Origin: Frankia sp.
GTDB taxonomy: Bacteria > Actinomycetota > Actinomycetes > Frankiales > Frankiaceae
Assembly (NCBI GenBank): GCA_019689615.1
Contig: JADGHD010000301.1
Span: forward strand, 1-6,379
DNA: 6,379 nt
Direction: 5' to 3'
In this document: positions 1 to 5,264 of the stretch, one piece after another
How positions within the stretch are numbered: position 1 is the first letter of the stretch
How the letters are laid out: each line of letters starts with the position of its first letter
The notes under the pieces: generated by a model
What the model was told of the DNA's origin: nothing
What the model saw: the letters and a program-made list of their open reading frames with translations, nothing else
Databases searched by the model: none
Made by a program: the position numbers and the translations under genes

Positions 1-15
1 GACTAGTGTTCACCT

Positions 16-1194
16 GTGCTTCCGCTGGAGGGAATGACCGTCGTCAGCCTGGAGCACGCGGTCGCGCTGCCGTTCGCGACCCGCCACCTCGCCGAGTACG
101 GCGCGCGGGTGATCAAGGTGGAGCGGCCCGGGGACGGTGACTTCGCCCGGGCGTACGACGCAGCCGTGCGCGGCATGTCGTCCCACTTCTCCTGGCTGAA
201 CCGGTCGAAGGAGTCGTTCGCCGTCGACATCAAGTCGCCGACGGGCCGCGAGGCGCTCGAGCGACTGGTCGCGCGGGCGGACGTGGTCGCGCAGAACCTC
301 TCGCCCGGCGCCGCCGCCCGGCTGGGCCTGGACGCGGCGGCCGTCATCGCCCGCTACCCGTCGGTGGTCGCGGTCGACCTGTCCGGCTATGGCCCGGGCG
401 GCCCGTACTCGGCCCGGCGGGCCTACGACATGCTCATCCAGGCGGAGTCCGGGCTGATCTCGGTCACCGGGACGCGGGAGCACCCGGCCAAGGCCGGGTT
501 CGCGGCCGGTGACGTCGCCGCCGGCAGCTACGTCGCCCAGGCGGTGCTGGCCGCGTTGCTGCGCCGGACGCGCACCGGCGCCGGCGCCGCCCTGACCATC
601 ACGATGCTCGACGCGCTCACGGAGTGGATGGGCTACGCCGTCCAGTACGCCGAGCACACCGGCCGCCAGCCGCCGCGCTCGGGGCTCAGCCACCCGGCGA
701 TCGCCCCCTACGACGCGTTCACCACGGCTGACGGCGACCAACTGCTGATCGGGGTGCAGAACGACCGGGAGTGGGCCCGGCTGGCCCGCGGCCTGCTGGG
801 CCGCCCAGAGCTGGCCGAGGACCCGGAGTTCGCGACCAACCAGGCGCGCACCCGCAACCGGGCGCGAACGGACGCGATCGTCGCGGCGGCGTTCGGGCAG
901 CTGAGCACGGCGGCCGTCACCGCCGGCCTGGACGAGGCCGGGATCGCCTATGCGCGGCTCAACCAGCTCGACGGCGTGCTGAACCACCCGCAGCTGGCCG
1001 CCCGCGGGCGCTGGGTCTCGGTCGACTCGCCGGTCGGCCCGCTGCGCCAGCTACGCCCGGTCGTCGAGTTCCCCGACGACGCGCCGAAGCTGGAGCCGCT
1101 GCCCGCGCTCGGCGAGCACACCGAGAAGATCCTCACCGAGCTCGGCTACAGCGCCGACGAGATCGCCGCCATGCGCGCCGCCGGCGCCCTGTGA
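16..1194 (+). CDS. CaiB/BaiF family (class III) CoA-transferase
   Basis: Predicted class III CoA-transferase of 392 residues, which moves coenzyme A between carboxylic acids through enzyme-bound anhydride and thioester intermediates, in the cytoplasm. The N-terminus (PLEGMTVVSLEHAVALPFAT, then GARVIKVERPGDGD at about 29-42) is the standard CoA-binding start of the family. GYGPGGPY is at 124-131. The YDMLIQAESGLISVTG block (137-152) is followed by AGDVAAG, in which Asp166 matches the catalytic aspartate (Asp169 of formyl-CoA transferase). Length is normal for the family (about 380-430). The GTG at 16 is the first start after an in-frame TAG at 4-6 and puts PLEG at the expected distance; ATG at 34 is a later alternative that would cut the conserved start. 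No ribosome binding site can be judged because the window begins 15 nt upstream. The acyl substrates cannot be told from sequence: members act on oxalate, carnitine, mesaconate, citramalate, bile acids and others. A SAM hydrolase gene follows after 35 nt. Confidence 0.93.
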   Translation: MLPLEGMTVVSLEHAVALPFATRHLAEYGARVIKVERPGDGDFARAYDAAVRGMSSHFSWLNRSKESFAVDIKSPTGREALERLVARADVVAQNLSPGAAARLGLDAAAVIARYPSVVAVDLSGYGPGGPYSARRAYDMLIQAESGLISVTGTREHPAKAGFAAGDVAAGSYVAQAVLAALLRRTRTGAGAALTITMLDALTEWMGYAVQYAEHTGRQPPRSGLSHPAIAPYDAFTTADGDQLLIGVQNDREWARLARGLLGRPELAEDPEFATNQARTRNRARTDAIVAAAFGQLSTAAVTAGLDEAGIAYARLNQLDGVLNHPQLAARGRWVSVDSPVGPLRQLRPVVEFPDDAPKLEPLPALGEHTEKILTELGYSADEIAAMRAAGAL

Positions 1195-1212
1195 ACCCCC
1201 ACCCGCGGCGGC

Positions 1213-1219
1213 AGGGGAG
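1213..1219 (+). promoter_or_regulatory. Ribosome binding site for the SAM hydrolase gene
   Basis: AGGGGAG lies 10 nt before the GTG at 1230 and decides the start. The competing GTG at 1191 overlaps the TGA of the upstream gene (GTGA) and would add 13 residues, but has no purine-rich site ahead of it. Confidence 0.6.
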
Positions 1220-1229
1220 CATAGGCGCT

Positions 1230-2081
1230 GTGCCGTACGTCAGCTTCCTGACCGACTACGGGCTCGCCGACGGCTTCGTCGCCGCCTGCCAGGGCGTGCT
1301 GCTGCGCCGCGGGGTGCACGCCCTCGACATCACCCACCTCATCCCCCCTGGGGACATCCGCCGCGGCGCGGCCGTGCTCGCCCAGACGGTGCGCTACCTG
1401 CCGGTCGATGCGCACCTCGCGGTGGTCGACCCGGGTGTCGGCACCAGCCGGCGCGGGCTGGTGCTGGTCACCCCGGGCGGGCTGCTGGTCGGCCCGGACA
1501 ACGGGCTGCTGGAGCCGGCAGCCGCCGTGCTCGGCGGGGTGACGGAGGCGGTGGCGCTGGCCGTCCAGCCGGGGGTGCCGGCGACCTTCCACGGCCGGGA
1601 CCTGTTCGCGCCGGCCGCGGCCGCGCTGGCCACCGGCACGCCCCCGGCCGACCTGGGCGAGCCGGTGGACCCGGCCACCATGGTCCGCCTGCCGCCAGCG
1701 CTCGCCCGGGTGCGCCCGGCCGCCGACCAGGAGCCGGAGGCCGCCGGCCCGGCGGGTGACAAGGACCAGGCCGGGCCGCGGGAGCTGGAGGCCGAGGTCG
1801 TGCTGGTGGACCGGTTCGGCAACGTGCAGCTCGCGGCCAGCGGCGAGCTGCTGGCCGACCTGGGCCTGCGCCCGGGGGGCCAGGCGGAGATCAGCGTGGC
1901 CGGCCGGCCGGACCCGCGGGCGTCCGTCCCGGTCGGGGTGACCTTCGGCTCGGTCGAGCCCGGTGAGCTGGTCCTCTACGTCGACTCCGCCGGCATGGCC
2001 GCGTTCGCCGTGCGCGATGGCGACGCCGCCACCCGCCTTCGCGTCGCCCCGGGCGACGTGGTCACCGTCCGGCCCGGCTGA
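1230..2081 (+). CDS. S-adenosylmethionine hydrolase / hydroxide adenosyltransferase (DUF62 family)
   Basis: Protein of 283 residues from the family that splits S-adenosylmethionine with water into adenosine and methionine; its physiological role in actinobacteria is poorly known. The N-terminal domain has FLTDYGLADGFVAAC (6-20), ALDITHLIPPGD (31-42), VVDPGVGTSRRG (65-76), VGPDNGLLEP (87-96) and TFHGRDLFAP (119-128). These contain Asp67, Arg74 and His121, which match the Asp-Arg-His triad of characterised DUF62 enzymes. The 23-residue loop typical of fluorinase and chlorinase is absent: GVGTSRR runs straight into PDNG. Hydrolase activity is therefore favoured over halogenation. The C-terminal domain has VDRFGNVQ (193-200), keeping the Asp, Phe and Asn of the ligand-binding motif, but the usual Thr-Asn after it is Ala-Ala (LAA). 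A Pro/Ala/Glu-rich stretch at about 163-187 separates the domains. The GTG start is chosen for its ribosome binding site and for the normal short N-terminus; GTG at 1191 is an alternative. It may be co-transcribed with the CoA-transferase. Confidence 0.93.
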   Translation: MPYVSFLTDYGLADGFVAACQGVLLRRGVHALDITHLIPPGDIRRGAAVLAQTVRYLPVDAHLAVVDPGVGTSRRGLVLVTPGGLLVGPDNGLLEPAAAVLGGVTEAVALAVQPGVPATFHGRDLFAPAAAALATGTPPADLGEPVDPATMVRLPPALARVRPAADQEPEAAGPAGDKDQAGPRELEAEVVLVDRFGNVQLAASGELLADLGLRPGGQAEISVAGRPDPRASVPVGVTFGSVEPGELVLYVDSAGMAAFAVRDGDAATRLRVAPGDVVTVRPG

Positions 2082-2100
2082 CCGCCGCCAACCGCCCGTC

Positions 2101-2179
2101 CCCCCGGGCGCCTGCGGCGCGCCACGTGCCCGGCGGACCGGCGCGTCCAGCGCCGCCGGTCCCCCGGGTGCCTGCGGCG
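2101..2179. repeat. 19-bp direct repeat pair with a 60-bp period
   Basis: CCCCCGGGCGCCTGCGGCG at 2101-2119 and CCCCCGGGTGCCTGCGGCG at 2161-2179 differ at one base and start exactly 60 bp apart. Both lie in the convergent gap and neither is coding. The second copy supplies the right arm of the hairpin at 2152-2181. This may be a local duplication or an actinobacterial intergenic repeat family; two copies alone cannot decide. Confidence 0.7.
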
Positions 2180-2181
2180 GC
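2152..2181. terminator. Candidate hairpin terminator in the convergent gap
   Basis: GCCGCCG (2152-2158) can pair with CGGCGGC (2175-2181) over a 16-nt loop. It lies 70 nt after the SAM hydrolase stop and 12 nt past the urate oxidase stop, so it could serve both strands. No T-run follows on either side, so this is at best a GC-rich hairpin of the kind common after actinobacterial genes. Confidence 0.3.
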
Positions 2182-2193
2182 CAGCGGGGGCGG

Positions 2194-3084
2194 TCAGCAG
2201 AAGCCGGGGATGGTCAGCCAGGCCGGGCCGGCCGGGGGAGCGTCGTCGCGCAGCACGCTGCCCTCGATCCGCCCGTACGGGCGGTCGGCGGCGTAGAACA
2301 CCACGTTCGGGTTGTCCAGGCCGAACGGCGTCAGGTCGACCAGGAAGTGGTGCTTGTTCGGCATCGACATCCGGATCTCTGCCACCTCGGGCCGCGCGGC
2401 CAGCACCGCCTCGCCCATCCGGTAGAGCGTCTGCTGCAGGGCCAGGCTGTGCACCGAGGCGAACGTCTCCAGCAGGATCGTGCGGATCTCGGTGAACATC
2501 GCGCCGAAGTCGTGGTCGACGCCGATCAGCCGCCACCGCGCCGTCACCTCGGTGGCCAGGATCCGGTCGGTCGTTTCCTCGAGCGTGGTGTAGCGGTCCC
2601 GGGGGAATCCCCAGAACTCCGACCCGGTGGATTTCAGTACGACCAGGCCGGCGATGCCGGAGACGACGTAGGGCGTCTCGCCGTCCATCGTCACGACCGT
2701 CGTGCGCCGTTCGCCACCGGCTCGGGTGAACGCGTGGTCATGGCCGGTGCCGCCGACTGGAATGCGTTCCCATCCCGCCTGCTCGATCTCGATCCGCGCG
2801 CCGGTGACCCACGGCAGCGCGCCGACGAAATGCCGGCCGAGCCGCAGCGCGAACTCCTCGATCTCGCCGACGCCGGCGCGCGCGAACGCGTAAACGGTGT
2901 TCTTCTGCGTGTCCGTGGGCAGCACATGCGCGTTGTCCCCGGCGAGGTGCGCTGCGGCGAAATCGCCGCGCAGCGCCGTCGAGACGGTGAGGTCGGTGAT
3001 CCGGTGGGCCGGGGCTGACCGGTCCACGTGCACCAGCCGCACCTCCGCCTTCCCGTACTGGTTCGGCCCGAGCACGATCGCCAT
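2194..3084 (-). CDS. pucL: Factor-independent urate hydroxylase (urate oxidase, uricase)
   Basis: Cofactor-free urate oxidase of 296 residues (also called uox) that oxidises urate with O2 to 5-hydroxyisourate and H2O2, the first step from urate towards allantoin. Key positions agree with characterised uricases: Lys12 in QYGKAEVRL, Thr57-Asp58 in LPTDTQKNTVYAFA, the STGSEFWGFPRDRYTTL block (152-168) with Phe160, Arg174 in ETTDRILAT, Gln217/218 in ALQQTLYRMGEAVL, and MPNKHHF (241-247) with Asn243 and His245. Lys12, Thr57 and His245 correspond to the catalytic triad (Lys10, Thr57 and His256 in Aspergillus flavus). The length is normal for the single-domain enzyme and there is no fused decarboxylase domain as in Bacillus PucL. 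The ATG at 3084 gives the usual short N-terminus (MAIVLGPNQYGK). The gene stands alone: no 5-hydroxyisourate hydrolase, OHCU decarboxylase or allantoinase gene is in the window, so those steps must be encoded elsewhere if the pathway is complete. Confidence 0.97.
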   Translation of the reverse strand: MAIVLGPNQYGKAEVRLVHVDRSAPAHRITDLTVSTALRGDFAAAHLAGDNAHVLPTDTQKNTVYAFARAGVGEIEEFALRLGRHFVGALPWVTGARIEIEQAGWERIPVGGTGHDHAFTRAGGERRTTVVTMDGETPYVVSGIAGLVVLKSTGSEFWGFPRDRYTTLEETTDRILATEVTARWRLIGVDHDFGAMFTEIRTILLETFASVHSLALQQTLYRMGEAVLAARPEVAEIRMSMPNKHHFLVDLTPFGLDNPNVVFYAADRPYGRIEGSVLRDDAPPAGPAWLTIPGFC

Positions 3085-3088
3085 GGCG

Positions 3089-3094
3089 CCTCCC
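3089..3094 (-). promoter_or_regulatory. Ribosome binding site for urate oxidase
   Basis: On the minus strand GGGAGG precedes the ATG at 3084 by 4 nt. The spacing is short, but this is the only purine-rich site there and it agrees with the start expected from the protein family. Confidence 0.5.
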
Positions 3095-3335
3095 GCCTTG
3101 TGCCACAGGGGCGGGCGGGCCGCCCGGCCCCGCGCCGGTGGTCCCCGCCCGGTCGGTGTGAGTCTGCCGCCCGGCCGGGCGCAGGCGGGTGACGACCGCG
3201 TTCGACCGGCGTTGCGTCGTCCGCCCGGCCGGCGCCGGACGCGGTGACTCGGTCGCTGAAAGTGGTTTTGTCGGCGCTTTCTGTGACGACGGGCTCCTGT
3301 ACCGCCACCGCCGCCGGAAGTTGTTCGTTCGCCAG

Positions 3336-3454
3336 CCACCCGGTGGGATTAGGGCACCGCCCGCGGTGGTTCTCGCGGTGCACGCTGGTGTGGGCGTCGG
3401 TCACACGGCGTGGGAGGGGATCGTGAGTACTGCACGGAGAACGCCACTCTCCGT
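3336..3454 (+). promoter_or_regulatory. Candidate structured leader of the L,D-transpeptidase gene
   Basis: Four hairpins can be drawn in 119 nt. CCACC/GGTGG surround one base (3336-3346). CACCGC (3355-3360) can pair with either GCGGTG at 3363-3368 or GCGGTG at 3375-3380, giving two mutually exclusive folds; the second extends to GCACCGC/GCGGTGC (3354-3360, 3375-3381). CACGC (3381-3385) pairs with GCGTG (3408-3412), enclosing GTGTG/CACAC (3388-3392, 3402-3406). ACGGAGA (3434-3440) pairs with TCTCCGT (3448-3454) over a 7-nt loop. A strong Shine-Dalgarno sequence and GTG sit between the third and fourth. The alternative pairings are what a cis-regulatory RNA would have, but no known riboswitch class is recognised and hairpins form easily in such DNA. 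Confidence 0.3.
3413..3425 (+). promoter_or_regulatory. Ribosome binding site and GTG upstream of the likely transpeptidase start
   Basis: GGAGGGG (3413-3419) stands 5 nt (counted from GGAGG) before a GTG at 3423. The GTG is in frame with the L,D-transpeptidase and no stop intervenes, so it would add 61 residues ahead of the lipoprotein signal peptide. Those codons lack the G/C third-position bias of the gene (26 of 61 end in A or T), and a 61-residue extension would bury the signal sequence. The site may be accidental, drive a leader translation product, or mark a wrongly chosen start. Confidence 0.3.
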
Positions 3455-3593
3455 ATCGCCCGGCATGGGCTTTGGTAATGGTCGGGTGGGTGACAGGGAT
3501 ATTTCGGCCGCCGGACGCGCCGAACCGCGTGCCGATAGGTACGGTCCGGCTGAGGGTTGCCGACCGGGTTCGGTACCGGTCCCGCAGATCGGA

Positions 3594-3599
3594 AGAAGG
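3594..3599 (+). promoter_or_regulatory. Ribosome binding site for the L,D-transpeptidase
   Basis: AGAAGG lies 6 nt before the ATG at 3606. This supports that start over ATG at 3621 and GTG at 3423, since only this start gives a normal lipoprotein signal peptide with a good site in front. Confidence 0.6.
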
Positions 3600-3605
3600 C
3601 GTCCC

Positions 3606-4955
3606 ATGGTCTTCTCGGCCATGCCCCGGATTTCGGCCACGGCTCGCGCGCGCATTCCCGGCGCCGGCCGTTCGGTAACGCGCGGACGGGCGGGTGTCGC
3701 GCTGCTCGCGGGCCTGCTCGCGGTGGTGCTGGCCGCCTGTGGCGGTGGCGGCGGGGCTCCGGAGCCGAGCCCGACGACCCCGCCACCCGTCGCCCCGCAG
3801 ATCACGATCACGCCGGCCGACGGCACCGGCGGTGTGGCCGTGACCGAGAAGGTCGTGGTGACCTCGAACGTCCCGCTGGAGTCCGTGACGGTCAACCGCG
3901 GCGCCAGCGAGTCGCAGCAGACCCCGGCCGGCACGCTGCTCGGCGAGTTCTCCCCGGACCGGCGGACCTGGACCTCGACCGGTGGCCTGTTCGCCGACAG
4001 CCAGTACCAGGTGCAGGCGGTGACCGCTGCCGCCGAGGGCGTGATCGGCACCGCGACCGCCGCCTCGACGTTCGCCACCGGCATCCCGGAGAAGTCGTTC
4101 AAGGTGTCCTGGGAGCCGGTCGACGGCCAGGTCGTCGGCGTCGGCACCCCGGTGACCCTCACCTTCAGCGGCCCGACGACCGACCGGGCCGCCGTGCAGG
4201 GCCGGCTGGTGATCCGCACCGAGCCGGCGATCGAGGGCGCCTGGAGCTGGGCGTCGGACCGGGTGGTCCGCTGGCGGCCGAAGGAGTACTGGCCGAGCGG
4301 CACGAAGGTCCACGTCGAGGCGAACCTCGCCGGGCTCGAGGCCGGCAACGGCTTCGTCGGCGTCAAGGACCGGGTGATGGACTTCACCATCGGGCCGAAG
4401 CAGATCAGCTACGTCGACCTGCAGACCCACACGATGGAGGTCTACCAGAACGACCAGCTGGTCCGGCAGATGCCGATCAGCGGCGGCAAGGGCGGCAAGC
4501 CCAGCTTCCTGACCATGGAGGGCCCGCACAACGTCCTCGGCAAGGCCGACCTCGTGATCATGGACTCCGCGACCGTCGGCATCCCCAAGGGCGACCCGGA
4601 GTACTACTACGAGGAAGTCCAGTGGGCCGTGCAGTACACCAGCGGCGGCCAGTACGTGCACTCGGCCCCGTGGTCGGTCGCGTCGCAGGGCCGGGCCAAC
4701 GTCTCGCACGGTTGCGTGAACGCCTCTCCGGCCGACGCCGAGTGGTTCTACAACTTCAGTCAGTTCGGGGACATCATCGACATCCGCAACAGCGGCCGGC
4801 CGCCGGACCTGTCCCAGCTGGGCAACGACTGGTCGATCCCGTGGTCGGACTGGGTGGCCGGCAGTGCCCTGCCGGTGACGGCCGCCGCGGACGCCGGCTC
4901 GATCGCCGCCCCGCCTGCGCAGGGCGACACCTCAGCCGACCGGCCGGGAGCCTGA
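3606..4955 (+). CDS. Lipoprotein L,D-transpeptidase with Ig-like domains (LdtMt2-like, YkuD domain)
   Basis: Cell-wall enzyme of 449 residues that forms 3-3 (meso-diaminopimelate to meso-diaminopimelate) cross-links in peptidoglycan; the family resists most penicillins but is blocked by carbapenems. An Arg-rich start and hydrophobic run (29-44) end in lipobox LAAC with Cys45, so it should be lipid-anchored outside the membrane. A Gly/Pro-rich linker (46-64) is followed by two Ig-like domains (about 65-160 and 162-263) and the YkuD catalytic domain (about 266-395). YVHSAPWS has His352, and SHGCVN (367-372) has catalytic Cys370 and His368. The His352-Cys370 spacing of 18 and Tyr334 match His336, Cys354 and Tyr318 of Mycobacterium tuberculosis LdtMt2. 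The C-terminal NDWSIPWSDWVAGS (407-420) matches the LdtMt2 C-terminal segment that packs on the catalytic domain. The ATG is chosen for its ribosome binding site and signal peptide. Actinomycetes usually carry several paralogues, so no exact orthologue is named. Confidence 0.96.
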   Translation: MVFSAMPRISATARARIPGAGRSVTRGRAGVALLAGLLAVVLAACGGGGGAPEPSPTTPPPVAPQITITPADGTGGVAVTEKVVVTSNVPLESVTVNRGASESQQTPAGTLLGEFSPDRRTWTSTGGLFADSQYQVQAVTAAAEGVIGTATAASTFATGIPEKSFKVSWEPVDGQVVGVGTPVTLTFSGPTTDRAAVQGRLVIRTEPAIEGAWSWASDRVVRWRPKEYWPSGTKVHVEANLAGLEAGNGFVGVKDRVMDFTIGPKQISYVDLQTHTMEVYQNDQLVRQMPISGGKGGKPSFLTMEGPHNVLGKADLVIMDSATVGIPKGDPEYYYEEVQWAVQYTSGGQYVHSAPWSVASQGRANVSHGCVNASPADAEWFYNFSQFGDIIDIRNSGRPPDLSQLGNDWSIPWSDWVAGSALPVTAAADAGSIAAPPAQGDTSADRPGA

Positions 4956-5010
4956 CCGTCGACGGCCGCCACGCCCGCCCGTTGGGATGGGATCATGGTG
5001 GTAGCCGTCA

Positions 5011-5048
5011 CCGCCGCCGGCGGCCGCTGAACTGGCCGCCGGCGGCGG
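5011..5048 (+). terminator. Strong 15-bp hairpin after the L,D-transpeptidase gene
   Basis: CCGCCGCCGGCGGCC (5011-5025) is perfectly complementary to GGCCGCCGGCGGCGG (5034-5048) across an 8-nt loop (GCTGAACT). It begins 55 nt after the stop codon. Each arm contains the 12-bp palindrome GCCGCCGGCGGC, so each could also fold on itself or act as a protein site. There is no T-run after it, so intrinsic termination is plausible but not proven; T-poor hairpin terminators are reported in actinobacteria. Confidence 0.45.
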
Positions 5049-5064
5049 CGTGCCCGACGGCGGC

Positions 5065-5264
5065 TGGCCGGTCACGGCCGGGACGGCCGAATATCCCAGA
5101 TGGGCGGCTGTGTCCTCGCCGTGCGGTAGGGCACACGATGGAATGCGCGAGGGCGGTGGTGTAGCCGCCGCGGGCATCGGGTTGAGTAGAAGGATGGCGA
5201 TGGCGGCGGGCGGTGCGGACGCCCGGTCGAAGCGGGCGGACCCGGTGTGGCCGGTCACGGCCGG
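5065..5264. repeat. 17-bp direct repeat flanking the PAP2 start
   Basis: TGGCCGGTCACGGCCGG occurs at 5065-5081 and again at 5248-5264 with no mismatch, 183 bp apart. Each copy contains the inverted repeat GGCCG-GTCA-CGGCC. The first is in the leader and the second is in codons 17-22 of the gene (WPVTAG). A shorter match, GGCCGGTCA, is found at 6300-6308. Confidence 0.7.
5188..5193 (+). promoter_or_regulatory. Ribosome binding site deciding the PAP2 start
   Basis: AGAAGG directly abuts the ATG at 5194 (no spacer) but is 6 nt from the ATG at 5200. The second ATG is therefore the better start. The two differ by only two residues. Confidence 0.55.

Larger units (their letters stand above)
2082..2193. 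other. Convergent intergenic gap between SAM hydrolase and urate oxidase
   Basis: This 112-nt C- and G-rich gap lies between two stop codons facing each other. It holds a 19-bp near-perfect direct repeat and a 7-bp hairpin, listed separately. No open frame of interest is seen. It is the expected place for termination of both converging transcripts. Confidence 0.7.
3085..3605. other. 521-nt divergent intergenic region between urate oxidase and L,D-transpeptidase
   Basis: This region must carry the promoters of both divergent genes, but I could not pick a convincing -10/-35 pair for either. The part next to urate oxidase (about 3110-3250) is extremely GC-rich and contains inverted repeats: CGGGCGG with CCGCCCG around one base (3112-3126), and a perfect 14-bp palindrome CGCCCGGCCGGGCG (3168-3181). 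From about 3250 onwards the sequence is less GC-rich than the genes. It holds GAAAG/CTTTC (3258-3262, 3277-3281) and the hairpin series at 3336-3454 listed separately. GACCGG (3562-3567) can pair with CCGGTC (3576-3581) just before the transpeptidase ribosome binding site. No small gene is convincing: third codon positions between 3423 and 3605 are only about 57% G/C, unlike the real genes. Confidence 0.7.
4956..5199. other. 244-nt intergenic region between L,D-transpeptidase and PAP2 gene
   Basis: The two flanking genes point the same way. The region holds a very strong hairpin (5011-5048) and the first copy of a 17-bp direct repeat (5065-5081). The frame of the PAP2 gene is open back to a GTG at 5050, but from about 5089 to 5199 many codons end in A or T (13 of 37), so this looks non-coding. 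No clear promoter was recognised. The hairpin suggests that the PAP2 gene has its own promoter between about 5050 and 5190. Confidence 0.6.

Noticed and set aside
10..987. 325-residue minus-strand frame opposite the CoA-transferase
   Set aside because: Shadow frame rich in Arg, Gly, Val and Ala with no domain; the + strand protein is a clear family member.
1230..2081. Fluorinase or chlorinase (halogenase) instead of SAM hydrolase
   Set aside because: The extra loop of about 23 residues that marks those enzymes is missing between GVGTSRR and PDNG, and the hydrolase Asp-Arg-His set is present.
3244..3426. 60-residue + strand frame in the divergent intergenic region
   Set aside because: No ribosome binding site before its GTG, no domain or convincing signal peptide, and it overlaps the hairpin region.
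3472..3503. Sigma-70-like promoter TTGGTA ... GATATT for the transpeptidase
   Set aside because: The spacer is 20 nt, too long, and both hexamers are weak.
3420..3605. c-di-AMP (ydaO-type) riboswitch before the L,D-transpeptidase
   Set aside because: Such riboswitches are known before actinobacterial cell-wall genes, and fragments resembling them (GCCGAACC near 3519, GGTACGG at 3538, GGGTGACAGGGATA near 3487) occur. The order is wrong and the conserved CAGCTAAC and GGGGTGAATC blocks are not there. A covariance-model search with the Rfam ydaO family would settle it.
2691..4709. 672-residue open frame on the minus strand running through urate oxidase, the intergenic region and opposite the L,D-transpeptidase
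   Set aside because: It overlaps two well-identified genes in other frames and shows only low-complexity Arg/Ala/Gly/Asp sequence. Lack of stops is common in such GC-rich DNA.
3557..5164. 535-residue + strand frame over the L,D-transpeptidase
   Set aside because: It is the frame-shifted reading of the transpeptidase gene, with Arg/Gly/Pro/His bias and no motif.
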